Shown here piece after piece: positions 9,196-19,569 of a DNA stretch of 41,568 nt. Source of the stretch: Alphaproteobacteria bacterium (GTDB taxonomy: Bacteria > Pseudomonadota > Alphaproteobacteria > UBA7985 > JAUIBT01); assembly GCA_030432195.1 (NCBI GenBank), contig JAUIHE010000008.1:1-41568 (forward strand). The letters are read 5' to 3'. Under the pieces are notes generated by a model. It saw only the letters and a list, made by a program, of their open reading frames with translations, had not been told where the DNA came from and made no database searches. Numbering within the stretch: the first letter of the stretch is position 1; each line of letters opens with the position of its first letter. Position numbers and translations under genes: made by a program.

Positions 9196-10512
9196 ATGAA
9201 AATTGCGATGGTCGGTGCAGGCTACGTCGGCTTGGTCTCTGGCGTTTGTTTCTCTGATTTCGGCCACACCGTTGTTTGCGTCGAAAAAGACGAGAACAAG
9301 CTCGCCAAGCTGCGTGACGGACAGGTGCCTATCTACGAACCCGGTCTGGATCAGTTGTTGGAAAAGAACATGGCTGGCGGGCATTTGAGCTTTACGGGCG
9401 ACCTAGCCGCAGCCCTAGTGGACGCCGATGCCTGCTTCATTGCGGTTGGAACCCCCACTCGACGCGGCGATGGGCACGCCGACCTGTCTTACGTCCTGGA
9501 GAGCGCGCGCGAAATTGCCGATGCCATGCCTGAAGACTTGGTGGTGGTCATCAAGTCCACGGTGCCCGTCGGCACCAACCGCAAGGTCGCCGAAACAATT
9601 CGCCAACAGCGCCCCGGTGCGGCCTTCCACATGGCCTCCAACCCAGAATTTTTGCGCGAAGGCGTTGCCATTGCTGACTTCACCCGCCCGGACCGGGTGG
9701 TCGTTGGTCTAGAAAGCGAGCACGCAGAGGCGGTCTTGCGCGCCATTTACCGCCCGATCACCTCTCGCCAAACGCCTTTGTTGGTCTCAGATCCCGAGAC
9801 AGCCGAGCTCATAAAATACGCCTCCAACTCCTTTTTGGCGATGAAGATCACCTTCATCAACGAAGTCGCTAACCTGTGCGAGCGCGTCGGCGGCGATGTC
9901 GAAACCGTGGCTCACGGCATCGGCTTGGACAGCCGTATAGGCGAGCGTTTCCTAAATGCTGGGCCGGGTTATGGCGGCTCATGTTTTCCAAAAGACACCA
10001 TTGCATTTGCTCAAACGGGACGCGATGCCGGTGCCGTACAAAGTCTGGTCGAGGCCACCATCCTTTCAAACGATCAGCGCAAGTCTGCCATGGCGGACAA
10101 GATTATTCAGGCCTGCGGCGGCGATGTCCGAGGCAAGCGTATCGCGATTCTAGGCGTAACCTTCAAGCCTGAGACCGACGACATGCGCGACGCTCCCAGT
10201 CTGACCATCGTGCCAGCCTTGCAAGCGGCCGGCGCCCAGGTTGTGGCTTGCGATCCCCAGGCGGCCCACGAAGCGCGCGATATGTTACCAGGTGCAAGCT
10301 GGAGCAATGGGCCCTATGAAGCCGCCAGCGATGCCGATGCCGTTGTCATTTTGACCGAATGGAACCAATTTCGAGGGCTCAATCTGGCGGAATTGGCCGC
10401 CTGCATGCGCGGCACGACCTTCATCGACCTGCGCAATATTTACAATGCCGACGAGATGGACGCCGCCGGTCTGGACTATTGGCCCGTTGGTAAGCGCCCC
10501 AGCTTGAGCTAG
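9196..10512 (+). CDS. ugd: UDP-glucose 6-dehydrogenase
   Basis: MKIAMVGAGYVGLVSGVCFSDFGHTVVCVEKD; GPGYGGSCFPKDT catalytic Cys motif; NSFLAMKITFINEVANLCE. Confidence 0.96.
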   Translation: MKIAMVGAGYVGLVSGVCFSDFGHTVVCVEKDENKLAKLRDGQVPIYEPGLDQLLEKNMAGGHLSFTGDLAAALVDADACFIAVGTPTRRGDGHADLSYVLESAREIADAMPEDLVVVIKSTVPVGTNRKVAETIRQQRPGAAFHMASNPEFLREGVAIADFTRPDRVVVGLESEHAEAVLRAIYRPITSRQTPLLVSDPETAELIKYASNSFLAMKITFINEVANLCERVGGDVETVAHGIGLDSRIGERFLNAGPGYGGSCFPKDTIAFAQTGRDAGAVQSLVEATILSNDQRKSAMADKIIQACGGDVRGKRIAILGVTFKPETDDMRDAPSLTIVPALQAAGAQVVACDPQAAHEARDMLPGASWSNGPYEAASDADAVVILTEWNQFRGLNLAELAACMRGTTFIDLRNIYNADEMDAAGLDYWPVGKRPSLS

Positions 10513-10547
10513 CGCGCGCGCCTTGGTCCGCCATCGCACAACAAGAA

Positions 10548-10583
10548 AACGCCCGGCTGCGGATCAAATCGCGACCGGGCGTT
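10548..10583 (-). terminator. stem-loop terminator, best fit for argG
   Basis: Perfect inverted repeat AACGCCCGG ... CCGGGCGTT with 18-nt loop; on the minus strand it runs into GTTTTCTTGTTG. Lies between convergent ugd and argG. Confidence 0.7.
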
Positions 10584-10607
10584 CTGTCTTCAACGCAGCA
10601 ATGCGGC

Positions 10608-11882
10608 CTACTTGACCGACAGATTGCGCATTTGGTTGAGGCGCAGGCGCAACGCATTCAATTTGATAAAGCCGGCCGCATCCTGTTGATTATAAACGCT
10701 ATCTTCTTCGAAGGTCACGTATTCTTGGCTGTAGAGCGAATTGGGTGACTGACGTCCCACGACGGTTGCGCTTCCTTTGTAGAGCTTGAGGCGAACGTCA
10801 CCGCTGACGCGTTCTTGGCTCTTGTCAATCAGCGCTTGCAGCATTTCACGCTCCGGGCTGAACCAGAATCCATTGTAAATCAGCTCAGCATACTGGGGCA
10901 TGATCTGGTCCTTCAGGTGCATCGCGCCGCGATCCAGGGTCAGGCTCTCCATACCCCGGTGGGCGGCCAGCAAAATCGTGCCGCCGGGTGTCTCATAGAC
11001 GCCGCGAGATTTCATGCCGACAAAACGGTTCTCCACCAAGTCCAGGCGACCAATACCATTGGCACCAGCCAACTCGTTGAGGCGGGTCAGCAAGCTGGCG
11101 GGCGACAAGGGCTCACCGTCGATAGCGACTGCATCGCCATGTTCAAACGATATGGTGATATAAGTTGGTTGGTCGGGCGCCTCTTCGGGGCTAACCGAGC
11201 GCGAGTAGACATATTCGGGAGCTTCGTCCCAAGGATCTTCCAACACCTTACCTTCGGCAGAGATGTGCAGCAGGTTGGCATCGACAGAAAATGGCGCTTC
11301 GCCGCGCTTGTCCTTGGCGATCGGAATCTGGTGCTGCTCGGCAAAGGCAATCAGCTTGGTGCGAGAGTTCAAATCCCACTCGCGCCAGGGCGCAATCACC
11401 TTGATATCGGGTTGCAGCGCGTAATAGCCCAGCTCAAAACGGACCTGGTCGTTGCCCTTGCCAGTCGCACCGTGGCTAACAGCATCGGCGCCGACCTTTT
11501 GCGCGATCTCGATCTGCTTCTTGGAGATCAGGGGGCGGGCGATCGAAGTGCCCAACAAGTAGGTGCCTTCGTACAGCGTGTTGGCGCGGAACATGGGGAA
11601 GACATAATCACGCACGAATTCTTCGCGCAGATCTTCGATGAAGATGTTCTCCGGCTTGATGCCCAGCATCTCGGCCTTCTTGCGGGCGGGCTCCAGCTCC
11701 TCACCCTGGCCCAAGTCGGCGGTAAAGGTCACGACTTCGGCTTGGTATTCGGTCTGCAACCACTTGAGAATGACCGAAGTATCCAGGCCACCGGAATAGG
11801 CCAGAACGACTTTTGAGACGCTGTTTTCAGACGATGCGGACACGGGCGAAAGGCTCCTTGCGCTTGGAATGGGGATTTTCAA
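10608..11882 (-). CDS. argG: argininosuccinate synthase
   Basis: [21 protein letters not shown]-loop; [21 protein letters not shown]. The first ~20 codons may be over-extended. Confidence 0.96.
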   Translation of the reverse strand: MKIPIPSARSLSPVSASSENSVSKVVLAYSGGLDTSVILKWLQTEYQAEVVTFTADLGQGEELEPARKKAEMLGIKPENIFIEDLREEFVRDYVFPMFRANTLYEGTYLLGTSIARPLISKKQIEIAQKVGADAVSHGATGKGNDQVRFELGYYALQPDIKVIAPWREWDLNSRTKLIAFAEQHQIPIAKDKRGEAPFSVDANLLHISAEGKVLEDPWDEAPEYVYSRSVSPEEAPDQPTYITISFEHGDAVAIDGEPLSPASLLTRLNELAGANGIGRLDLVENRFVGMKSRGVYETPGGTILLAAHRGMESLTLDRGAMHLKDQIMPQYAELIYNGFWFSPEREMLQALIDKSQERVSGDVRLKLYKGSATVVGRQSPNSLYSQEYVTFEEDSVYNQQDAAGFIKLNALRLRLNQMRNLSVK

Positions 11883-12072
11883 AAGGGATTAGCGCAGCTG
11901 CGGCCCAAAGGCATCCTTTTTCTTCCAGCGCGACGCAGCGAGGCGGCTTCATCCTTGCTTGCACCGCGATGCTGCGGGTTTGCGTGCCTTAGGCCACCGC
12001 TTAGGGTCTTGCGCCAACTGCCGTGACCGCGTATCCCTTCGGGCCAAAGTATAAATCTGCCAGGAAGCCCTC

Positions 12073-12567
12073 ATGTCGGAAACAACAACCAAACTCACGA
12101 CGGAAGAACGCAACGCCTTGTTGGAAAAGCTCGCAGAGCTGGTGGTCGAGGCTGACTTGACCGAAATCTCCTACAGCGAAAACGATATGGAAGTCGTGTT
12201 GAGCCGACAGGCCACCGTAGCGCCGATGCCCGCCATGGGCTATGCCCCCGCCCCCGTAGCCGCTCCGGCGGCCCCAGCGCCTGCTGCTGCTAGCGCCGCA
12301 CCGGCCGCCCCGGCGGCTGCGCCAACCGCAGATGCTGATGCCATCAAGGCGCCGATGGTCGGCACGGTTTACCTGGCCTCCTCGCCTGATGCGGAGCCTT
12401 TCGTCAAGGTCGGCGATAGCGTCAAGGAAGGTCAAACCTTGCTGATTATTGAGGCGATGAAGGTCATGAACCCCTTGCCCAGCCCCAAATCTGGCACGGT
12501 CAAGGCTATCCTGGTCGAAAATGGCGAGCCAATCGAGTACGATCAGCCCTTGATCGCAATTGCTTAG
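12073..12567 (+). CDS. accB: acetyl-CoA carboxylase biotin carboxyl carrier protein
   Basis: Ala/Pro-rich linker and biotinylation motif IIEAMKVMNPLPSP. Confidence 0.96.
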   Translation: MSETTTKLTTEERNALLEKLAELVVEADLTEISYSENDMEVVLSRQATVAPMPAMGYAPAPVAAPAAPAPAAASAAPAAPAAAPTADADAIKAPMVGTVYLASSPDAEPFVKVGDSVKEGQTLLIIEAMKVMNPLPSPKSGTVKAILVENGEPIEYDQPLIAIA

Positions 12568-12670
12568 TGCTCTCGGCGCCTAGCGCTGCTGTTGTCGTGC
12601 GCTAGTGGTGCTGGCGCTGCTGGTCACTCCAGTTGGACGCGCTGCCAACGTTCTAACCTCAAGGCCTGTC

Positions 12671-14011
12671 ATGTTTGAACAAATCCTCATCGCCCACCGC
12701 GGAGAAATCGGCCTCAGGGTCTTGCGTGCCTGCCAGGAGCTGGGCATTCAAACCGTGGCGATCTACTCCAAGGCGGATGCACAGTCTATGCACGTGCGCC
12801 TGGCCGACGAAGCTATGTGCATCGGCCCTGCCCCCTCCAGCAAATCCTATCTGGATATGCGCGCCATCATGACCGTCGCGCATCTGGCGGACGTCGATGC
12901 CGTCCACCCAGGCATCGGTTTCTTGTCAGAGAACGCGGCATTTGCAGAAAGTGTCGAGCGCTCCAGCATGGCCTTCATCGGCCCAACCCCCGAACACATC
13001 CGCCTTATGGGCGATAAGGTCGCTGCCAAAGACGCGGCGATTAAGGTTGGCCTACCGGTTGTTCCGGGCTCCGACGGCGAGCTGACCAGCCTGGACGATG
13101 CCCGCAAGACCGCCGAGCGTATTGGCTACCCCGTGCTGATCAAGGCCGCCGCTGGCGGTGGCGGGCGCGGCATGAAGGTCGCCGAGGATGCGAGCCAGAT
13201 CGACGATGCCTATAACCTGGCGCGCTCAGAGGCCAAGTCGGCCTTCGGCAACGACGCGGTTTACATGGAAAAGTACCTGGCGGACCCGCGTCACATCGAA
13301 ATCCAAATCATCGCCGACGAGCACGGCAACGTGGTGCATCTGGGTGAGCGCGACTGCTCGGTCCAACGCCGCCACCAAAAGCTGATCGAAGAAGCGCCCT
13401 CGCCTGCCCTGCAAGACGCCCAACGCAAGCAGTTGGGGCTGCACACAGCGGCATCGATCGCCAAACTAGGCTATCGCGGCGTTGGCACGGTCGAATACCT
13501 GTATGAAAATGGCGAATTCTATTTCATCGAAATGAACACCCGCTTGCAAGTTGAGCACCCGGTGACCGAAATGATTACCGGTATCGACCTGGTGCAAGAG
13601 CAGATCCGCGTTGCCGCTGGCCTTCCACTGGCGTTTACGCAAGAGGACGTAACGTTCTCTGGTCACGCGATCGAGTGCCGTATCAACGCTGAAGACCCGG
13701 ACACCTTTGTCCCCAGCCCGGGCAAGATTGCCGAGTTGCACGCCCCTGGCGGCATGGGTGTCCGCTTTGATAGTCACGCCTACGCGGGCTATGCCATTCC
13801 ACCCTACTACGATTCCCTGATTGGCAAGCTGATCGTTCACGCCCCGTCGCGCGAAGAAGCGATTATCCGCATGAAGCGCGCATTGCGCGAAGCGGCCTTT
13901 GGCGGCGTGAAGACGGTTATTCCTTTGCACGAGCGCATGCTGGACGCCGAAGAATTCCGCGACGGCAGCTATACCATCAAATGGCTGGAGCGATGGATGG
14001 ATGAACGCTGA
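12671..14011 (+). CDS. accC: acetyl-CoA carboxylase biotin carboxylase subunit
   Basis: MFEQILIAHRGEIGLRVLRAC start at 12671 (ORF track start 12605 is upstream); AAAGGGGRGMKV; EMNTRLQVEHPVTEMITG. Confidence 0.95.
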   Translation: MFEQILIAHRGEIGLRVLRACQELGIQTVAIYSKADAQSMHVRLADEAMCIGPAPSSKSYLDMRAIMTVAHLADVDAVHPGIGFLSENAAFAESVERSSMAFIGPTPEHIRLMGDKVAAKDAAIKVGLPVVPGSDGELTSLDDARKTAERIGYPVLIKAAAGGGGRGMKVAEDASQIDDAYNLARSEAKSAFGNDAVYMEKYLADPRHIEIQIIADEHGNVVHLGERDCSVQRRHQKLIEEAPSPALQDAQRKQLGLHTAASIAKLGYRGVGTVEYLYENGEFYFIEMNTRLQVEHPVTEMITGIDLVQEQIRVAAGLPLAFTQEDVTFSGHAIECRINAEDPDTFVPSPGKIAELHAPGGMGVRFDSHAYAGYAIPPYYDSLIGKLIVHAPSREEAIIRMKRALREAAFGGVKTVIPLHERMLDAEEFRDGSYTIKWLERWMDER

Positions 14012-14663
14012 GCTGATCCTCGCCGCCTACCAGCAGGGGATATTCCCCATGGCCGAAGATCGCGAAAGCGACTACATCCGATGGGTGCGCCCGGATTATC
14101 GGGGCATCCTGCTCACCCATCTAGCGCACGTACCCACCAAATTGCGCCAGGTCGTGCGCAAACAGGTCATTGTCCAGCAAAACCTTCGCTTGACGGCCAG
14201 CACCTGTTTTCGTGAGGTCATGCTTGCTTGCTCGGAGACCAAGCCCGGGCGTGAGACGACCTGGATCAACGACGCGATCTTGGACACCTACTGCGAGCTG
14301 GCCGAGGACGGCCACGCTCAATCAATCGAGGTTTGGCAGGGCGACGATCTGGTCGGCGGCCTTTATGGCGTCCACATCGGTGGCGCCTTCTTTGGCGAGA
14401 GCATGTTCTCACGCGCCAGCAACACGTCGAAGGTGGCCATGGTCGGCCTGTTGTCTTGCCTGCAAGGTTCAGGCATTCCGCTCCTCGACACGCAGTTTTG
14501 GACCCCCCATCTAGCCCAATTTGGCGTCGATGAAGTGCCCGACGCTCAATACCAAGCCCTGCTGGAAGAGGCCCTGATGATCCGCGCGCCGTTTGAAAGC
14601 TGCCTATCACCTGCGGACCTTGGCGAATTCTTGGACGATCTGGCCCCCACGCAGCCCGACTAA
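14001..14663 (+). CDS. aat: leucyl/phenylalanyl-tRNA--protein transferase
   Basis: AYQQGIFPMAEDRESDYIRWVRPDYRGIL; GGLYGVHIGGAFFGESMFSRASNTSKVA; overlaps accC by 11 bp. Confidence 0.95.
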   Translation: MNAELILAAYQQGIFPMAEDRESDYIRWVRPDYRGILLTHLAHVPTKLRQVVRKQVIVQQNLRLTASTCFREVMLACSETKPGRETTWINDAILDTYCELAEDGHAQSIEVWQGDDLVGGLYGVHIGGAFFGESMFSRASNTSKVAMVGLLSCLQGSGIPLLDTQFWTPHLAQFGVDEVPDAQYQALLEEALMIRAPFESCLSPADLGEFLDDLAPTQPD

Positions 14664-14918
14664 CAAAAGTCTAGAACACTACATGGGGGGCGGTTGGCGG
14701 CGACGGTCAGTGTAGGGCTTGTGTGCGCCAATTCTTGTACTCGGCCCTGAACCGCTGCGCGTTGGGATTGATCCATCTCAAAAAATAGGGCAGTTTGAAA
14801 CATGACAGATCAAGTCCAACCTGCCCGCGACGGAATGTGACAAGGGGGGAGCGTTAAAGCCCCTCAACAAATCCGATCGCAAAAAACAAAAAACGGGCAT
14901 TTCAGGGAGCAACCAGCC

Positions 14919-15338
14919 ATGCAACCAGTCGTTCTGGTGGCTGAAGACGAGACCAGTATCGTCGAGTCTTTAAACTTTATTCTGCGTCGCGCAGGTGCGG
15001 ATGTGCGCATTTCCTACGACGGCGAGCAGGCTATCCGTGACATCGCCAACGTCCGCCCTCACGCGGTGGTCCTGGACATCATGATGCCGCGGAAGGACGG
15101 GTTTGAGGTCCTAAAAGCCACGCGCGCAAACCCTGATCTTGCGGGCCTGCCGATTGTCGTGTTGACCGCCAAAGGCCAAGAAAGCGACCGGGAAAAGGCC
15201 GAAGCTCTGGGGGCAACCGCCTTTATGACCAAACCCTTTTCCAACGCCGAGGTTGTCGAAACCGTCATGGCCCTGGCAGAAAATCGGCTCTCTGAGTGCC
15301 AGGTGCAAGAGGCCCATCCGGTCCATGCCGACAGCTGA
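14919..15338 (+). CDS. single-domain (CheY-like) response regulator
   Basis: VLVAEDETSIVESL, VVLDIMMPRKDGFEVL (phospho-Asp), VVLTAKGQ, FMTKPFSNAEVV; no output domain after the receiver. Confidence 0.92.
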   Translation: MQPVVLVAEDETSIVESLNFILRRAGADVRISYDGEQAIRDIANVRPHAVVLDIMMPRKDGFEVLKATRANPDLAGLPIVVLTAKGQESDREKAEALGATAFMTKPFSNAEVVETVMALAENRLSECQVQEAHPVHADS

Positions 15339-15660
15339 AAACGCGACTGAGACCGACGAGCGGCAAACGCTGAAGGCGCGCGCGCTGGCGCCCGAAGGGC
15401 CGCTGACGACGCGCCCAGCCGCTACCCTGCCCCCGGCCTTGCCGCGCTCACCCCAGCGCAGCTTGCTCATGCCGGCAATCTTCTTGTTCCTAGTCTCTTC
15501 CCCGGCGGTCTATTCGCTGCACACCGCAAGTCAAGAGCTGTCACCCTGGATCCTGCTGGCCTATCTGTTCGTCGTCTGGGCGGCGGGAATTTTCTTAGCC
15601 TTTCGCGGTCGCCGCGGCCTAAGAAGTAGCAGCAAATCTGGGTGGTCCAGCCGTGTTTAG
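15325..15660 (+). CDS. small membrane protein (two predicted TM segments) coupled to the downstream SLC5/HK hybrid
   Basis: In-frame ATG at 15325 overlaps the regulator's 3' end; TM segments LLMPAIFLFLVSSPAVYSL and ILLAYLFVVWAAGIFLAF; stop overlaps the next GTG start. Confidence 0.65.
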   Translation: MPTAENATETDERQTLKARALAPEGPLTTRPAATLPPALPRSPQRSLLMPAIFLFLVSSPAVYSLHTASQELSPWILLAYLFVVWAAGIFLAFRGRRGLRSSSKSGWSSRV

Positions 15661-18397
15661 CCCGGTTTTCGCCGTCACCCTGTCGTTTAGCTACCTGGCC
15701 TTCTTATTCGCCGTTGCGTTTATAACCGACCGTTTGCGCCCGCATTTCAAGCAGCGCCTGGTGAGCTCGCCGCTGGTCTATACGCTGTCGATCTCGATCT
15801 ATTGTACCAGCTGGACCTACTATGGCGCGGTGGGATCGGCGGCCAAGAACGGGCTGGAATTCATCACGATTTACTTAGGGCCCACTCTTGTCTTTTTGGC
15901 TTGGTGGACCGTGCTGCGCAAAATGATTCGTATCGCTGGCCAGCAACATACGACCTCAATCGCCGATTTTATCTCGGCGCGATACGGCAAATCGGCGCGA
16001 CTGTCGGTCCTGGTCACCTTGATCGCCCTAACAGCCACCACGCCCTACATCGCGCTGCAATTGCAAGCGGTAGCGACCAGCTTTGAAGCCCTCATCGAAA
16101 CGCCGACCTTTTCGATCCGCTCCTCGATCTTTTTCGGCGACATCGGGTTTTGGGTGGCCGTGATCATGGCGATCTTTGTGTCCTTGTACGGCGCGCGCTT
16201 GATTGATGCCAAGGAACAACACGCCGGGGTGGTGGCTGCAATTGCGGTCGAGTCCGTCGTCAAGCTCTTTGCCTTCGTGTCCATCGGCCTGTTGGTCATT
16301 TTCGGCCTCAAGCTTGGCATACATGGCCACGGCGGCCTGGCGCCGAGCCCCGAGGCCCTGGACGCCAGCAGTGCCGAGGTCCTTAGTTTGCGCGAGCATG
16401 GCGCCTTGCGCTGGACGACGCTGTTGTTTTTGTCCGCCTCCGCCGTCTTGTGCTTGCCGCGCCAGTTTCAGGTCACCGTGGTTGAGAACCGGCACGAACG
16501 CCATCTGGCGACCGCCTCTTGGCTGTTCCCGGCGTATTTGTTTGTTCTGTGTCTCTTTACCGTGCCCATCGCCATTACCGGCCTTCGCCTCCTGCCTGGA
16601 TCGAACCCCGACTTGTTTGTCATGTCGGTTCCGCTTGCTGCTGGCTACAGCAATTGGGCGCTGTTCGCCTACATTGGCGGCCTCGCTTCTGCTACGTCCA
16701 TGGTCATTATGGCCTCTATTGCCATGTCGATAATGATGTCTAACCACCTGATAATGCCAATGATTTTGCGCATTGAGGCCCTGGGGTTGTCACGCAGCAA
16801 CGACCTGACCTTGTTGCAAATTCGTGTGCGTCAAATCAACATCGCGGTCCTGTTGCTGCTAGGCTTCCTCTATTATTATCTCTCACGCTCGAACGACGGG
16901 CTGGCTGCCATGGGCCTAATTGCCTTTGCGGGCGTTGCTCAGTTCTTCCCGGTGCTGATCGGCGGCCTGTTCTGGCGCGATGGTACCGAGGTTGGCGCTT
17001 TGGTCGGCCTGGGCGCCGGCTATGCGCTTTGGCTCTATTTTCTGATCCTGCCGACCCTGCAAGATACGGGCTGGGCGCTCATCGCTGGCTTGCCCGACCC
17101 GCAGGGCTTGTTTGTGGCCATGGGCCTTGACCCGCTTGTCGGCGCCCTGTTCTGGAGCCTGAGCCTGAATGTGCTGCTGTACGTTGGCTTCTCGTTCGCA
17201 AGCCGCGCCAATGCGCTGGAGCGCTTGCAATCGGCCTATTTCGTCGATGTCTTTCGCTCTAGCCGTGTCGGAGAGAGCGAACTCTATGAACGCTCGGCGG
17301 CGGTCGAGGATCTCTACGAGCTGACCCAGCGGTTTATCGGGCGCGACCAGGCCTACCGCGCTTTTCGCTCCTACGCGCTGCGACAAGGATTGCGGGGACA
17401 CCTGCCCAATCCCGACCAGAACCTTGTGCCGTTCGTGGAACGCCTGTTGGCGGGCCGCATTGGCGCCGCTTCTGCGCGCGTTATGGTGGCCTCGATCGCA
17501 ACCGGTGAGACCATTTCAATGGACGCGGTTATCCGCATCCTGGACGAGACCCAGCAGGCCATCGAGTACTCGCATGCCTTGGAACAGAAGTCGGCGGAGC
17601 TGGAGGCCATCGCCGACCAACTGCGGGACGCAAACGAGCAGCTCATGGCCCTAGACATTATGAAGGACGACTTCTTGTCGAGGGTCAGCCACGAGCTGCG
17701 AACCCCTATGACCGCGCTGCGATCACTGACCGAGATACTGACGGGCACCGATGATCTTTCTCAAGACGAACAACAGCGCTTCTTGAAAATCATGGCGCAG
17801 GAAAGCAAACGCCTGACCCGACTTCTGGACGACATCTTGGAAGTCTCTCGCCTGGAATCGGGCATGGGCGTCAAGCTGGATGAGACAACCAACCCGATGC
17901 AAATCATGCGTGACGCGATCAGCGTTGTTGAAGCCAGCGCAACGACCGCCGGGGTCAAGCTCATCAACACCTTGCCGACACGCTGGCGTCTGCGGGCCAT
18001 GGGGGACAGCGACCGTCTGCAACAGGTCTTCGTCAACTTGCTGTCCAACGCCATCAAATACAATAATAGCCCGACGCCTTATGTGACGGTCAGTGCCGAA
18101 CGCCTGGACGGCGCTTTGATCTTGCACGTGCAAGACAACGGGCCTGGCATATCAGAAAAAGATCAAAAGACGCTGTTCACCAAGTTTTCGCGCTCTTGGC
18201 AGGACGTGGTTGAAACCACCACAGGCTCAGGGCTGGGGCTGGCCATTTCGAAGCAGATTGTTCAGCAGATGAACGGGGAAATCTTGGTGCAAACCCGCTT
18301 GGGAGACGGCGCGCGTTTCAGCGTCAAGCTGCCGGTCTTCAAGGCCGGGGCTGGGGACCAGGGGTCGGCGGCTGGCTCGCCCCCTTCCGGCGCTTGA
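15653..18397 (+). CDS. CbrA-like hybrid: sodium/solute symporter (SLC5) domain fused to sensor histidine kinase
   Basis: GTG start; ~500 aa polytopic SSF-like N-terminus (YGAVGSAAKNGLEFITIYLGPTL, TTSIADFISARYGKS); H-box FLSRVSHELRTPMTALRSL; N-box FVNLLSNAIKYN; G-boxes DNGPGISEKD and GSGLGLAISKQIV. Confidence 0.9.
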   Translation: MFSPVFAVTLSFSYLAFLFAVAFITDRLRPHFKQRLVSSPLVYTLSISIYCTSWTYYGAVGSAAKNGLEFITIYLGPTLVFLAWWTVLRKMIRIAGQQHTTSIADFISARYGKSARLSVLVTLIALTATTPYIALQLQAVATSFEALIETPTFSIRSSIFFGDIGFWVAVIMAIFVSLYGARLIDAKEQHAGVVAAIAVESVVKLFAFVSIGLLVIFGLKLGIHGHGGLAPSPEALDASSAEVLSLREHGALRWTTLLFLSASAVLCLPRQFQVTVVENRHERHLATASWLFPAYLFVLCLFTVPIAITGLRLLPGSNPDLFVMSVPLAAGYSNWALFAYIGGLASATSMVIMASIAMSIMMSNHLIMPMILRIEALGLSRSNDLTLLQIRVRQINIAVLLLLGFLYYYLSRSNDGLAAMGLIAFAGVAQFFPVLIGGLFWRDGTEVGALVGLGAGYALWLYFLILPTLQDTGWALIAGLPDPQGLFVAMGLDPLVGALFWSLSLNVLLYVGFSFASRANALERLQSAYFVDVFRSSRVGESELYERSAAVEDLYELTQRFIGRDQAYRAFRSYALRQGLRGHLPNPDQNLVPFVERLLAGRIGAASARVMVASIATGETISMDAVIRILDETQQAIEYSHALEQKSAELEAIADQLRDANEQLMALDIMKDDFLSRVSHELRTPMTALRSLTEILTGTDDLSQDEQQRFLKIMAQESKRLTRLLDDILEVSRLESGMGVKLDETTNPMQIMRDAISVVEASATTAGVKLINTLPTRWRLRAMGDSDRLQQVFVNLLSNAIKYNNSPTPYVTVSAERLDGALILHVQDNGPGISEKDQKTLFTKFSRSWQDVVETTTGSGLGLAISKQIVQQMNGEILVQTRLGDGARFSVKLPVFKAGAGDQGSAAGSPPSGA

Positions 18398-19343
18398 GCA
18401 CCGCCTTAGCGCGCTCGCGCCACCAAACATAAAGGCCCGCGCCAACGACAACACTAGAGCCCAGCGCGGTCAGCGGTTCGAACACCTCGCCGAAAATCGT
18501 CACGCCATAGAGCGTTGCAAAGACCAACAGCAAATAGTTATAGGGCTGCAGAACAGACGCCTCTGCAAACTCGAAAGCTTTGGTATAGAGCCAGTGCCCC
18601 GTGACCGACGTAAAGCACAAGAAGGTCATAATCAGCATATGCTCGCGGGTCATCGGCTGCCAAACAAACAAGGCAGGAATGGCGTACATGGCAAAGCAGA
18701 CCAGCGCCATATAGATAAAGGCGGTCTCAAAGCGTTCACGCTGCGTGACATAGCGCGACATGACGTTGTAGAGCCCGAACATAAAGGCCCCCAACAAAAC
18801 CAAAGGCGCCAACGGGTGAATAATGCCAAAGCCAGGGCGCAAAATAATCAAGACCCCGACCAAGCCAACCAAAACCGCGGTCCAACGGCGAACCCCAACA
18901 CGCTCGCCCAGGATTGGCACCGACAGAGCTGTGGCCATCAGTGGGAAACATGAAAAAACCGCGTGCTGAGCGGACAGGTCCATACTGCCCACGACATAAG
19001 CGAAAATGCCAATCTCAGCGGCGATCAATCCGGCGCGAAACAATTGCAACAAGGGGATCTTTGAGCGCAGCGCGGTCGCAATACCGCAACGTGCATGAAC
19101 GAACAACAGTGCGAAAATCAAGAAAGCTGCAAACCGCACCGACAGGAACTGAGAGACCGGATAGTGCGCCGACAAGACCTTAGTAAAGGCGTCTTGGCTG
19201 GCAAAGGTGAAGACCGCCAGCACCGCACAGATGATCCCCAGCTGCTGACGGGGGATCGTTTGAATTTTCGCCATGAGCATGGGCATCGACCTTATACTTT
19301 GAGCGCGCGGTTGAGCGCGCGCGGTGGCGGAATGGGCGCCCAA
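18339..19343 (-). CDS. EamA/DMT-family transporter
   Basis: Ten-TM hydrophobic pattern with two EamA-like repeats (FSCFPLMATALSVPILGERVGVRRW; PYNYLLLVFATLYGVTIFGEVFEPLTALGSSVVVGAGLYVWWRER). Start may be internal at MLMAKIQTI. Confidence 0.88.
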   Translation of the reverse strand: MGAHSATARAQPRAQSIRSMPMLMAKIQTIPRQQLGIICAVLAVFTFASQDAFTKVLSAHYPVSQFLSVRFAAFLIFALLFVHARCGIATALRSKIPLLQLFRAGLIAAEIGIFAYVVGSMDLSAQHAVFSCFPLMATALSVPILGERVGVRRWTAVLVGLVGVLIILRPGFGIIHPLAPLVLLGAFMFGLYNVMSRYVTQRERFETAFIYMALVCFAMYAIPALFVWQPMTREHMLIMTFLCFTSVTGHWLYTKAFEFAEASVLQPYNYLLLVFATLYGVTIFGEVFEPLTALGSSVVVGAGLYVWWRERAKAVLKRRKGASQPPTPGPQPRP

Positions 19344-19569
19344 AGACCGGCTTTGCTTGGCGAAACTCCCCCTTACCTGGACAGCGCTAACACAAGTTTG
19401 CGGGCCGCTGTATCCTTCTTACGCCTTCTTGAGTAACTTTTCTGCCTGCTAGCTAAGGTTCCAATATTGGCTGCTGCCGACCGTCACACGCGGTCTGCCT
19501 GAATATGACGCCCGGCCGATTTTGCTAAGCCTTTGAACCGTGCGGATGCCGGGACAGTTCCCGACCGAT

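Noticed and set aside
10815-11816. 333 aa plus-strand ORF
   Set aside because: Entirely antisense to argG; typical GC-rich shadow ORF.
16028-16747. 239 aa minus-strand ORF
   Set aside because: Antisense to the SLC5 domain of the kinase; composition is reverse-complement artefact.
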